From NCBI RefSeq assembly GCF_029892485.1, contig NZ_JARXVG010000009.1, positions 124,001 through 188,000 of the forward strand: a stretch of 64,000 nt of DNA, written 5' to 3'. A program made the position numbers and the translations under genes. A model generated the notes under the pieces. The model made no database searches. It was not told the DNA's origin and saw only the letters and a list, made by a program, of their open reading frames with translations. This document shows, in pieces, positions 56,344 through 64,000 of the stretch; within the stretch, counting starts at the first letter, position 1; the number at the start of each line of letters is the position of its first letter. The DNA comes from Variovorax boronicumulans. Its GTDB lineage: Bacteria > Pseudomonadota > Gammaproteobacteria > Burkholderiales > Burkholderiaceae_C.

Positions 56344-57201
56344 ATGTACGCAATCACCGGTATCACCGGCAATGTCGGCGACGCCGTCGCGCGCAGCTTG
56401 CTGGCGCAAGGCCATCCCGTTCGCGCGGTGGTCCGCGATGCGGCCAAGGGCAAGGCCTGGGTCGACCTAGGCTGCGAAATCGCCATCGCAGAAATGGAAG
56501 ACGCCCAGGCGCTGACGCACGCGTTCACGGGCGCTCGAGGCGTCTTCGTGCTGCCGCCGCCGAACTTCGACCCCACGCCCGGGTTTCCGGAGGCAAAGGC
56601 CGTCATCACTGCAGTGAGCCGGGCGCTTGTTGTGGCGCGGCCGGCTCGCGTGATCTGCCTTTCGACCGTCGGCGCGCAAGCCGCCCAGTCGAACCTGCTG
56701 AGCCAGCGCACCTTGATGGAAGAAGCGTTGGCGGCATTGCCGCTGCCGGTCTCGTTCCTGCGGCCTGCATGGTTTCTCGACAACGTGAGCTGGGACATTC
56801 CGCAAGCGCGGGAGCGGGGCGTGCTCTCCAGCTTCCTGCAGCCGCTCGACAGGGCCGTGCCCATGGTCGCCGCGGCGGATGTGGGACGGGTTGCTGCGGA
56901 GTTGATGGTGCAGGTGGGCGCTGTCGAACGCATCGTCGAGCTCGAAGGTCCCGAGCGTGTGAGCCCGAATTCGATCGCTGCGGCACTCGCAGAGGTTCTG
57001 GGCCGCGCGGTTCAGGCCGAAGCGGTGCCGCGCGAAACCTGGGGTGCACTCTTTCGCGCGCAGGGTGCGAGAGACCCGATGCCGCGCATCCAGATGCTCG
57101 ACGGCTTCAATGAAGGATGGATCACCTTCGAAGGCGGCGATTCGACCGTGCGCAAGGGCAAGCTCGGGCTGGTGGAGGTCATCCGCTCGCTGGCGGGCTG
57201 A
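56344..57201 (+). CDS. NmrA-like NAD(P)-binding oxidoreductase
   Basis: This 285-residue protein starts with the dinucleotide-binding motif GITGNVGDAVARSLLAQGHPVRAVVRD and follows the NmrA/azoreductase-like atypical SDR pattern, with PRVICLSTVGAQ-type strand and FLRPAWFLDN. Relatives act as NAD(P)H:quinone oxidoreductases or redox sensors. The reaction is not determinable here. The last 23 bases overlap the convergent LysR gene. Confidence 0.88.
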   Translation: MYAITGITGNVGDAVARSLLAQGHPVRAVVRDAAKGKAWVDLGCEIAIAEMEDAQALTHAFTGARGVFVLPPPNFDPTPGFPEAKAVITAVSRALVVARPARVICLSTVGAQAAQSNLLSQRTLMEEALAALPLPVSFLRPAWFLDNVSWDIPQARERGVLSSFLQPLDRAVPMVAAADVGRVAAELMVQVGAVERIVELEGPERVSPNSIAAALAEVLGRAVQAEAVPRETWGALFRAQGARDPMPRIQMLDGFNEGWITFEGGDSTVRKGKLGLVEVIRSLAG

Positions 57202-58081
57202 GCGGCGAGAGCATCTCCTCGAACCACGCCGCCACATGCCGTGCCTCGGGCGCCGCATCGGGCGCAAGCCCGTAGTAGTAGCGGTCGAGCGTCATGCGCA
57301 GCGCAGGCAGCGGCGATTGCAGCCGCCCCGAAGCCAGGTCGTGCGACACCAGCGATGTCGGCGCGAGCGCGATGCCGAGGCCATCGACCGCGGCCTGCAG
57401 CACGAAATGCAGGTGATCGAACTGCAAGCGGCCCGCTGGCTTGGTGCGCGGTGCGCCGACCTGTTTCTTCCACGCGTCCCAGTCGTCCTTGCGCGTCTTC
57501 GCCGACAACTGAACGTGCGACGACAGCGCGCGCAGGTCCGCGAGCGGATGGGCCTTGAACAGGGCCGGCGCACCGACGACGAGCACCTCGTCTTCGAGAA
57601 AGGGATGCACGGCGATGGAGGAGGGCCAGCCTTCGAGCCCGCGGCGCACGGCGATGTCGAAACTGCCCGCTGCCTGCTCGGGCATCACCGTGCTGGTGAC
57701 CACCTGCGGTTCGATGTCGGGATGGCGCTCGACGAACGAGGGCAGCCGTGGAATCAGCCAGCGCACCGCGAACGAAGGCCGCACGTTGATCCGCACTGCG
57801 CGGGCCGGGCCTTGCGCCTGCAGCGCCTGTGCGGCCGCATTGATCTGCGCCAGCGCCGGTCCCGCCTCGGCAAAGAACTGCTGGCCTTCCGCAGTCAGCG
57901 TGACCTGGCGGATGCGGCGCTCGAAGAGTGCGACGCCCAGGCATTCTTCGAGGCTCTTGATCTGCCGGCTCACCGCACTGTGCGTGACATGAAGCTCCTG
58001 CGCCGCGCGCGTGAAGCTCTGGTGGCGCGCCGCAGCGACGAAGGCGCGCACGGCATTGAGGGGCGGTTCTCGGAGCGGCAT
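57179..58081 (-). CDS. LysR family regulator (GcvA-like, divergent from MFS gene)
   Basis: The regulator of about 300 residues starts MPLREPPLNAVRAFVAAARHQSFTRAAQELHVTHSAVSRQIKSLE, a GcvA-type LysR N-terminus, and has a standard effector domain. An alternative start seven codons upstream (58102) is possible. It is divergent from an MFS gene and probably regulates the MFS-PPOX pair. Confidence 0.91.
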   Translation of the reverse strand: MPLREPPLNAVRAFVAAARHQSFTRAAQELHVTHSAVSRQIKSLEECLGVALFERRIRQVTLTAEGQQFFAEAGPALAQINAAAQALQAQGPARAVRINVRPSFAVRWLIPRLPSFVERHPDIEPQVVTSTVMPEQAAGSFDIAVRRGLEGWPSSIAVHPFLEDEVLVVGAPALFKAHPLADLRALSSHVQLSAKTRKDDWDAWKKQVGAPRTKPAGRLQFDHLHFVLQAAVDGLGIALAPTSLVSHDLASGRLQSPLPALRMTLDRYYYGLAPDAAPEARHVAAWFEEMLSPLSPPASG

Positions 58082-58159
58082 GTGTGCAATTTTCTCACGC
58101 ATGAGGGGCGTTAATCTCGTTTGTCAGCCTGCGGTGCCGCGGCGCACCATGCGGTCTCG

Positions 58160-59332
58160 ATGTCTTCCATGCCCCCCCCGCCAACGCCCCGCGCCACCGA
58201 CCTGGACTCCCGCCACGCGGCCATCGCGCTCGGGCTTTCGCTGCCGGCCGACGTCGTTCTCTACCTGCTGCTGCCGATGTACGCCGGGCAGTTCGGCGTG
58301 TCGCTGGCCGAAGTCGGCATGCTGCTCGCGGCCAACCGGCTGGTGCGCATCGCGGGGTACCGCTGGGTTGCGCGCTTCTATGCGCGCAACGGCGACCGGC
58401 CGACCTGCACCATCGCCGTCGTGGCCGCCGCCGTCTGCGGCGTGGGCTACGCGACGCTCTCGGGTTTCTGGGCGCTGCTGCCGCTGCGGCTGATGTGGGG
58501 GCTGTGCTTCGCGGCGCTCAATCTTTCCACGCAGGCGCTGGCCACGGCCGACCCGATCGGCGCGGCGCGCCGCAACGGGCGGTCGCGTGCCTTCATCGCG
58601 ATGGGGCCGGTGCTGGCGCTGCCGCTGGGCGCGGTAATGGCGCACTGGGTCGGGCCGCGCGCGATCTTCGGCGTTCTTGCGGTGTTCTCGCTGCTGGCGG
58701 TGTTCGCGACACGGCGGCTGCCGGCGGCACCGCATCGCGTGGAGAGGCCGGCGCGTCGCTTCAAGCGGCCCGACAGCCTCGACGGCTGGTCGTTCATGGA
58801 AGGGCTGGCGCTCGACGGGCTCTTCATCGTCGGCCTGTCCTATCTCGGCAAGGACCTGCTGCCGGGCAGCGCGGTGATCGTGGCCGGCCTGCTGCTGGCG
58901 TTGCGCTACCTCGCGGAGATCTTCCTGAGCCCGGTCGGCGGACACCTGGCGGAACGCTTCGGTGCCGAGCGCCTGCTGGTGAGTCTTTCGCTCATGACGG
59001 CCATCGCGCTCGTGGGTTTCGGCTTCGGCTGGCTCTGGAGCTGCGCCGCGCTGATCGTGGTGCTGCGCGCGTTGCAGTTGCCCTTGCTGCCGCCCATCGT
59101 GGCGCGCCGCACGCCGGGGCCCGAACGCGTGCATGCGCTGGCCGCGCGCTCGGTGTGGCGCGACATCGGCGCCGGCACCGGGCCGCTCATCGCGGGGCTG
59201 CTGCTGCCGGTCGCGTCGCCGCCGTGGGTCTACGGCATTGCCGCATTGCTGCTGGCGGGCATGGCGCTGGCCTGCGGCCGGAATCCATCGCACCATCCGA
59301 CATCCCACACGCAGGAGCGAACTTCAAGATGA
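58160..59332 (+). CDS. MFS transporter
   Basis: The protein of about 390 residues has roughly twelve hydrophobic segments after a Pro-rich N-terminus (first helix YLLLPMYAGQFGVSLAEVGMLL). No substrate-specific motif was recognised. Its stop overlaps the start of the PPOX gene by ATGA. ATG 58160 was chosen; an in-frame alternative at 58121 would lengthen the tail. Confidence 0.85.
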   Translation: MSSMPPPPTPRATDLDSRHAAIALGLSLPADVVLYLLLPMYAGQFGVSLAEVGMLLAANRLVRIAGYRWVARFYARNGDRPTCTIAVVAAAVCGVGYATLSGFWALLPLRLMWGLCFAALNLSTQALATADPIGAARRNGRSRAFIAMGPVLALPLGAVMAHWVGPRAIFGVLAVFSLLAVFATRRLPAAPHRVERPARRFKRPDSLDGWSFMEGLALDGLFIVGLSYLGKDLLPGSAVIVAGLLLALRYLAEIFLSPVGGHLAERFGAERLLVSLSLMTAIALVGFGFGWLWSCAALIVVLRALQLPLLPPIVARRTPGPERVHALAARSVWRDIGAGTGPLIAGLLLPVASPPWVYGIAALLLAGMALACGRNPSHHPTSHTQERTSR

Positions 59333-59949
59333 CGACTTCCCATGCCATCGACACCGTGGCCCGGCTCGAAGCCCTGTTCGGCCAGCCCGGCGAAGCCTCG
59401 CTCAGGAAGGAGGTGCCGTACCTGCATCCGAGCTACCAAGCGCTGATTGCCGCATCGCCGTTCGCGGTGCTCGCGACGACCGGCCCCGAGGGGCTGGATG
59501 CATCGCCGCGCGGCGATGCGCCGGGTTTCGTGGCGGTGCAGGACGAGAAGACGCTGCTGCTGCCCGAGCGCCGCGGCAACAACCGCCTCGACAGCCTGCG
59601 CAACATCGTGACCGATCCGCGCGTGGCCTTGCTCTTCCTGATTCCCGGCGTCGGCGAAACGCTGCGCGTGAACGGAAGAGGGCGCATCACCGTCGATCCG
59701 GGCGTCATGGCGCGCTTTGCCGTGGAAGGCAAGCTACCGCAATGCGTGATCGAAATCCAGGTGGAGACGGTCTACTTCCAATGCGCCCGCGCGATCCAGC
59801 GCTCGAAGCTCTGGGCACCAATGGCTGCGGACGCAAAGCGCGAAGTGCCGACGGCCGGGGCCATTCTTTCTGCGCTGACCAATGCGGCGTTCGACGGCGC
59901 GGCATACGACCGGGAACTGCCGGCGAGGCAGCAGGCAACTTTGTACTGA
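59329..59949 (+). CDS. Pyridoxamine 5'-phosphate oxidase-family flavoprotein
   Basis: This 206-residue split-barrel protein has PFAVLATTGPEGLDASPRGDAPGFV and LPERRGNNRLDSLRNIV, the pattern of MSMEG_1061-type FMN-dependent PPOX proteins, and CARAIQRSKLW near the C-terminus. These are probable FMN- or F420-type oxidoreductases of unknown substrate, not the vitamin B6 enzyme itself. It is co-translated with the MFS gene upstream. Confidence 0.88.
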   Translation: MTTSHAIDTVARLEALFGQPGEASLRKEVPYLHPSYQALIAASPFAVLATTGPEGLDASPRGDAPGFVAVQDEKTLLLPERRGNNRLDSLRNIVTDPRVALLFLIPGVGETLRVNGRGRITVDPGVMARFAVEGKLPQCVIEIQVETVYFQCARAIQRSKLWAPMAADAKREVPTAGAILSALTNAAFDGAAYDRELPARQQATLY

Positions 59950-60027
59950 GGACCATTGTGTTTCCAAGGTTCAGCAACATGTCACGCAAAGCAACCGCCA
60001 GGGGTGGCAGGGCCTTCCAGGGAGGGG

Positions 60028-60052
60028 TGGCAGTGTAGACTGCCAGGTTTTT
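60028..60052 (+). terminator. Intrinsic terminator/attenuator just before the DUF3348 gene
   Basis: TGGCAG, loop TGTAGA and CTGCCA form a perfect 6-bp stem (60028-60045), followed by GG and five T. It lies 78 bp after the PPOX stop and only 14 bp before the DUF3348 start codon. It either ends the MFS-PPOX transcript or acts as an attenuator for the motor operon; the loop itself contains a -10-like TAGACT. Confidence 0.55.
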
Positions 60053-60065
60053 CCAATTGGCGGTA

Positions 60066-60731
60066 ATGGTGCAAGTGTCAAGGCGCACAGGCTTCACCGG
60101 CTCGGCGCTGATTCGCTTGCTCGCTCGACTGACCGACATCGAAGTCCCCGAGCCCAGACAGGCTTTCGCGGATCGATTGAGCCAATGGCTCGGCTGGACC
60201 GATGCCATCTCCCTGTCTGCGGCGCTGAACGGCGGCGTGGCGCCAGCGTCTTCCGGCGTGCGTTCGGCCGGCAATCCCGAAGAACGCGAATGCAACCGCG
60301 TGCGCGCCGCGCTGGCCAGCGCCATCGCGCAAGACATGCAAGGCGCCGCACGGGACGCCACGGCCGACTTTGCGGCCTGTCGCCGGCGCTACCACGCCAG
60401 GCAGCAGGCGATGCAGTCGAGCATCGGCCCCTTGCGGGGGCGCATGCGGTCGACGCTGGCAACGCGTTCGCCGGACATGGCACGGCTCGCGGCGGTGGAT
60501 GTGGTCATGGAGCAGGTGCTGGGTGCACAGGAGCATCGATTGCTGGCGACCGTGCCCGCGATGCTCGAGAAGCACTTCGAGCGGCTGCGGCAGGCCGATA
60601 CAGATACCGAGGGCGAGCCCGGCGCGTGGCTGGGCGTGTTCCGCAAGGACATGAACGACGTGCTGCTCGCCGAGATGGAAATCCGATTTCAACCGGTCGA
60701 AGGGCTGCTCGAAGCCCTTCGCGCAAGGTAA
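60066..60731 (+). CDS. DUF3348 family protein, first gene of a putative motor operon
   Basis: This 221-residue soluble, mostly helical protein starts VSRRTGFTGSALIRLLARLTD, which I recognise as the DUF3348 family (from memory). It has no signal peptide, no membrane segment and no catalytic motif that I can see; charged heptad-like helices dominate residues 75-210. The stop is 10 bp before the DUF802 gene. A cytoplasmic partner or adaptor of the membrane complex is the simplest guess (inference). Confidence 0.8.
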   Translation: MVQVSRRTGFTGSALIRLLARLTDIEVPEPRQAFADRLSQWLGWTDAISLSAALNGGVAPASSGVRSAGNPEERECNRVRAALASAIAQDMQGAARDATADFAACRRRYHARQQAMQSSIGPLRGRMRSTLATRSPDMARLAAVDVVMEQVLGAQEHRLLATVPAMLEKHFERLRQADTDTEGEPGAWLGVFRKDMNDVLLAEMEIRFQPVEGLLEALRAR

Positions 60732-60741
60732 CCAGAGTTTC

Positions 60742-62841
60742 ATGACCCAACTTCTTCATCGCATCGTCTTCGTCGTCGGCCTGGCCGTCGTTTGCTGGGT
60801 CGGCATCGGATACATCGGCTCGAACCCGCTGGCGCTGGCGATCACCGTGCTCATCGGCGCGTTCTACGTGGTGGGCGCGCTGGAGCTGCACCGCTTCGGA
60901 CAGGCGACGACCACGCTGACAAGGGCCGTCACCGACATGCCCGCGCCGCCGACCAGCCTGGGCGAATGGCTCGACAAGCTGCATCCTTCATTGCGCAACG
61001 CGGTGCGCCTGCGCATCGAGGGCGAGCGCGTCGGCCTGCCCGGCCCGGGCCTCGCTCCGTACCTCGCGGGCCTGCTCGTGCTGCTGGGCATGCTGGGCAC
61101 CTTCCTCGGCATGGTGGTCACGCTGAACGGCACGGGCACGGCGCTTGAAGGCGCGTCGGACCTGCAGGCCATGCGCGCCTCGCTGGCCGCGCCGGTCAAG
61201 GGCCTGGGCGTGGCCTTCGGCACCTCGCTCGCGGGCGTGGCAACCTCGGCGACGCTCGGTCTTCTCTCGGCCCTGAGCCGGCGCGACCGGCTGCAGGCCG
61301 CGCAGCTGCTCGACACGCGGATCGCGACCACCTTGCGCGTTTTCTCGCTGGCGCATCAGCGCGAGGAGTCCTTCAAGCTGCTGCAGCGCCAGGGCGAGGC
61401 GATGCCCGCCCTGGTCGACCGGCTGCAACTGATGATGGCGACGATGGAGCGCCACAGCCAGGCGCTGAACGAGCGCCTGATTTCCAGCCAGGACAGCTTC
61501 CACGGCAAGGCCGAGGCCGCGTATGCGGGCCTGGCGTCTTCCGTCGGCCAGTCGCTCAAAGATGGCCTCGCCGACAGCGCCCGCATCGCCGGCGCGACGA
61601 TCCAGCCGGTGGTCGAAGCCACCATGGCCGGCATCGCCCGCGAGACCGCCTCGCTGCACCACACCATCGAACAGAGCGTGCAACGGCAGCTCGACGGACT
61701 CTCCACCCGCTTCGAGGCCAGCACCACCACCGTGGCCGACATCTGGAAGACCGCGCTCACTGGCCAGCAACGCACGAGCGAAGCGCAAGCCAAGGATTTG
61801 CGCGCCACGCTCGACCAGTTCGCGCAGACCTTCGAGCAGCGTTCGGCTTCGCTGGTGGACGGTGTCGCCACGCGCCTTGAAACCACGGTCGAGCGCATGT
61901 CGGACAACTGGCGCAGTGCGCTCGCACAGCATGAGCGCGCGAGCGAAACCCTCTCGGGCGACACGCACCGCGCGCTGACCGCAGCAGCCGCCACCTTCGA
62001 GCAGCATTCGGCATCGCTGCTCGGCACCGTGGGCCAGGCGCACGCCGACCTGCAGGCCGAGATGGCTTCGCGCGACCAGCAACGCCTGTCCGCCTGGACC
62101 CAGGCGCTCGAAGCGATGGCCGTGTCGCTCCAGCAAGAGTGGCAGCAGGCGGGCGCGCGCAGCGAGAACCAGCAGCAGGAAATCTGCACGACGCTGGCGC
62201 AGACCGCCAAAGACATTTCCGCCCAGAGCGAAGCGCATGCGAAGAGCACCATCGCCGAGATCGGTCAGCTGATGCAGGCCGCCTCCGAGGCGCCCCGCGC
62301 CGCCGCCGAGGTGATCGCCGAGCTGCGCCAGAAGCTCTCGGACAGCATGGCGCGCGACAACGCGATGCTCGACGAGCGCAGCCGCATCCTCGGAACACTT
62401 GAAACGCTGCTCGATGCCGTGAACCACGCATCGACCGAACAGCGCTCGGCCATCGATGCGCTCGTGGCCACGTCGGCCGACCTGCTGGACCGCGTCGGCA
62501 CGCGCTTCACCGACAAGGTCGACACCGAAACCGGAAAGATGGCCGACGTGGCCGCGCAGATCACCGGCAGCGCCGTCGAAGTGGCGAGCCTGGGCGAGGC
62601 CTTCGGTTTCGCGGTGAAGCTGTTCACCGAATCGAACGACAAGATGAGCGCGCACCTGCAGCGCATCGAAAGCGCGCTGGGCAAATCGATGGTGCGCAGC
62701 GACGAGCAACTGGCCTACTACGTGGCGCAAGCCCGCGAGGTCATCGACCTGAGCATCTCGTCGCAGAAGCAGATCGTCGAAGACCTGCAGCAGCTCGCTG
62801 CGCAACGCGATCACCGCGCAACAGCGGGCAGCGAAGCGTGA
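60742..62841 (+). CDS. DUF802 protein: MotA/ExbB/ZorA-like membrane protein with long helical tail
   Basis: The 699-residue protein has four predicted membrane helices (about 8-27, 29-48, 106-128, 153-178). APYLAGLLVLLGMLGTFLG resembles the TolQ/ExbB/MotA core, and Thr120 and Thr161 fall where ExbB/TolQ have their channel Thr residues. From about 180 to the end it is almost entirely predicted helix. Repeats are visible around W335 (KTAL..FEQRSASL) and W390 (RSAL..FEQHSASL), about 55 residues apart, as known for DUF802. Length and layout match ZorA (about 700 residues with a long cytoplasmic tail). Role: ion-driven stator/motor, inferred. Confidence 0.82.
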   Translation: MTQLLHRIVFVVGLAVVCWVGIGYIGSNPLALAITVLIGAFYVVGALELHRFGQATTTLTRAVTDMPAPPTSLGEWLDKLHPSLRNAVRLRIEGERVGLPGPGLAPYLAGLLVLLGMLGTFLGMVVTLNGTGTALEGASDLQAMRASLAAPVKGLGVAFGTSLAGVATSATLGLLSALSRRDRLQAAQLLDTRIATTLRVFSLAHQREESFKLLQRQGEAMPALVDRLQLMMATMERHSQALNERLISSQDSFHGKAEAAYAGLASSVGQSLKDGLADSARIAGATIQPVVEATMAGIARETASLHHTIEQSVQRQLDGLSTRFEASTTTVADIWKTALTGQQRTSEAQAKDLRATLDQFAQTFEQRSASLVDGVATRLETTVERMSDNWRSALAQHERASETLSGDTHRALTAAAATFEQHSASLLGTVGQAHADLQAEMASRDQQRLSAWTQALEAMAVSLQQEWQQAGARSENQQQEICTTLAQTAKDISAQSEAHAKSTIAEIGQLMQAASEAPRAAAEVIAELRQKLSDSMARDNAMLDERSRILGTLETLLDAVNHASTEQRSAIDALVATSADLLDRVGTRFTDKVDTETGKMADVAAQITGSAVEVASLGEAFGFAVKLFTESNDKMSAHLQRIESALGKSMVRSDEQLAYYVAQAREVIDLSISSQKQIVEDLQQLAAQRDHRATAGSEA

Positions 62842-63488
62842 TGACCGAGGACATCGACGCCGGCACCGAGGCCTCGGTGCCGGTATGGGCCGTCTTCGGC
62901 GACCTGATGTCGGGTTTGCTGGGCGCCTTCGTGCTGATCCTGGTGTGCGTGATCGGCATGCAGCTCGAACTCGCGACCAAGCTCGAGGCCGAGGTCAAGC
63001 AGCGCAAGGTCGAGGCCGAGCGGCTGCAGACGCTCGAGCAGGCACTGGCCGGGCCGCTCGCGGCGGGCCGGGTGACGCTGAACAACGGGCGCATCGGCAT
63101 CAGCGGCAGCGTGCTGTTCGCGTTGAACTCCGCGGAATTGCAGCCCGAAGGCCGGCAGTTGCTCAAGAGCCTGGCGGCACCGCTGACCGCGTACCTCCAG
63201 GCCCGCGACGAGATGCTGATGGTGAGCGGCTTCACCGACGACCGGCAGGTGCGCGGCGGCAACCGCCAGTTCGCGGACAACTGGGAGCTGTCGGCCCAGC
63301 GCGCCTTGACGGTGACGCGCACGCTGATCGAGGAGGGCATTCCGTCGTCGTCGGTCTTTGCTGCGGCGTTCGGTGCCGAGCAGGCGGTTGCGTCGAATGC
63401 CGATGCCGACGGGCGATCGAAAAACCGGCGCGTGGAGATGGCGCCCACGCCGAAGCGTTCGGACCTGAAGACAAAGCCTCGTGAGTAG
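62841..63488 (+). CDS. OmpA/MotB-like peptidoglycan-binding protein with intramembrane Asp (ZorB-like)
   Basis: This 215-residue protein has one N-terminal membrane helix (about 22-40) preceded by WAVFGDLMSGLLG. Asp21 sits at the helix start as in ZorB and MotB, where it carries the ion. A coiled segment (45-70) leads to an OmpA domain (about 85-200) with SGFTDDR, NWELSAQRALTV and GRSKNRRVEM, the peptidoglycan-binding signature. Its ATG overlaps the DUF802 stop (TGATG). Together they look like a ZorAB/MotAB-type ion channel pair. Confidence 0.88.
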   Translation: MTEDIDAGTEASVPVWAVFGDLMSGLLGAFVLILVCVIGMQLELATKLEAEVKQRKVEAERLQTLEQALAGPLAAGRVTLNNGRIGISGSVLFALNSAELQPEGRQLLKSLAAPLTAYLQARDEMLMVSGFTDDRQVRGGNRQFADNWELSAQRALTVTRTLIEEGIPSSSVFAAAFGAEQAVASNADADGRSKNRRVEMAPTPKRSDLKTKPRE

Positions 63489-64000
63489 CGACGAAGCCAA
63501 CGGTGTCGACGCGACGCTCGACGCATGGCGCGAGCGCGGGGCACATCGCCTCGACCCGGTCCGTTTTCATTTCATCGAGACGCTGGCCAGGCGCGCCGCA
63601 GACCACGGCGGGGATGCGCGGCGCATGCTGGACGAGCGGGTGGCCGCACTGCTTGCGGCTTATGGCGAGGAATTCGAAAGCGCGCCAGACACGGCAACTG
63701 CTGCTGTCAGGCAGTCCGTACGCGGGCCGCTCGCGGAGCTGACCGACCACTTGGCGAAGCACGCTTCGTCCGATCGGATGGACCCGGCGACCAACGAGCT
63801 GAAGATGCTCCAGTTCTTCCGGAGCACCTGGTCGAAGCTGAGCGCCGAACGCCGCCTCACGCAATCGCTGGCCAGGCTACCGCAGAACGCCGGCCCGCTC
63901 AACTCGCACAACCTCGTGCACCAATCGCTCACGCTGATGCGCGAGCTGTCGCCCGAGTACCTCAACAAATTCGTGTCGTATGTCGACGCCTTGCTGTGGG
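63481..64000 (+). CDS. DUF2894 family protein (partial, runs off right edge)
   Basis: An open frame starts at GTG 63481, overlapping the end of the OmpA-like gene by eight bases, and stays open for 173 codons to the window edge. The start SSDEANGVDATLDAWRERGA and the segment LDPVRFHFIETLARRAADHGGDARRMLDERVAALLAAY resemble the DUF2894 family (from memory). The visible part is helical and soluble, with the conserved LRELSPEYLNKFVSYVDALLW-like end pattern. It belongs to the motor operon; the function is unknown. Confidence 0.78.
   Translation, partial: MSSDEANGVDATLDAWRERGAHRLDPVRFHFIETLARRAADHGGDARRMLDERVAALLAAYGEEFESAPDTATAAVRQSVRGPLAELTDHLAKHASSDRMDPATNELKMLQFFRSTWSKLSAERRLTQSLARLPQNAGPLNSHNLVHQSLTLMRELSPEYLNKFVSYVDALLW

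Noticed and set aside
60066-64000. Calling the operon a true Zorya defence system
   Set aside because: The membrane pair fits, but ZorC, ZorD and ZorE homologues are absent and no mobile or defence genes surround it, so it is reported only as Zorya-like.
60066-64000. Flagellar motA/motB or tolQ/tolR/exbBD genes
   Set aside because: MotA lacks the 500-residue tail, TolR and ExbD lack an OmpA domain, and no flagellar, tolA or tonB gene is adjacent.
1-64000. CRISPR arrays, tRNA or rRNA genes, insertion sequences, prophage genes
   Set aside because: I looked for regular short repeats, tRNA-like cloverleafs, transposase and phage proteins and found none. A tRNA scan and an IS search would be the decisive tests.

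Overview
The window reads as chromosomal DNA of a high-GC betaproteobacterium, most likely a Variovorax-like member of the Comamonadaceae (inference). The signs are GC-biased codon use with long mirror frames opposite most genes, a type bcsD-bcsP-bcsQ cellulose cluster, many LysR regulators paired divergently with single enzymes or exporters, a Bug-type periplasmic binding protein, and a DUF3348/DUF802/OmpA/DUF2894 operon that I associate with Burkholderiales. I found no tRNA, rRNA, CRISPR array, insertion sequence or prophage. No stretch without a gene exceeds 300 bases; the longest is 42361-42653. || Layout. 1-2518 (minus): a GAF-GGDEF diguanylate cyclase, then the first genes of a cellulose operon (bcsD, bcsP, partial bcsQ). 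2610-6057 (minus): map-glnD. 6260-10267 (plus): purL, ending in a perfect bidirectional terminator. 10349-13971 (minus): selO-msrB-yciB-bolA, joined by four-base overlaps, then a parvulin foldase. 14035-17055: an AraC regulator divergent from a lipoprotein carboxylesterase. || 17208-39171 (plus) is a 22-kb catabolic region: an acyl-CoA ligase, two tandem paralogous ABC binding proteins, livHMGF, a bifunctional hydratase/3-hydroxyacyl-CoA dehydrogenase, an M20 peptidase, a thiolase, two acyl-CoA dehydrogenase-family proteins, two SDRs, a hotdog thioesterase, an MDR reductase, a Dabb protein and a GST-like protein. The genes fit uptake of an organic acid, CoA activation and beta-oxidation; the substrate cannot be read from sequence. 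|| 39168-47149 is a mosaic of regulators and single enzymes: an orphan fimbrillin-like protein, LysR/azoreductase, AraC, an AHL-type LuxR solo with a tra-box-like palindrome, a thioesterase, and an MFS exporter divergent from a LysR gene. 46376-53408 is a divergon around a GntR regulator: an aminotransferase, a Bug protein and a hydratase to the left, and a 1020-residue FAD/Fe-S 2-hydroxyacid dehydrogenase to the right. Two identical 18-bp operators lie between the arms. 53468-59949 holds MFS, Ogt, LysR/NmrA, LysR and MFS/PPOX genes. || 60066-64000 holds the most intriguing locus: a four-gene operon coding for a MotA/ExbB/ZorA-like membrane protein with a long helical tail, a MotB/ZorB-like OmpA protein with an intramembrane Asp, and two proteins of unknown function. 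It looks like an ion-driven motor of unknown role, and it runs off the right edge.
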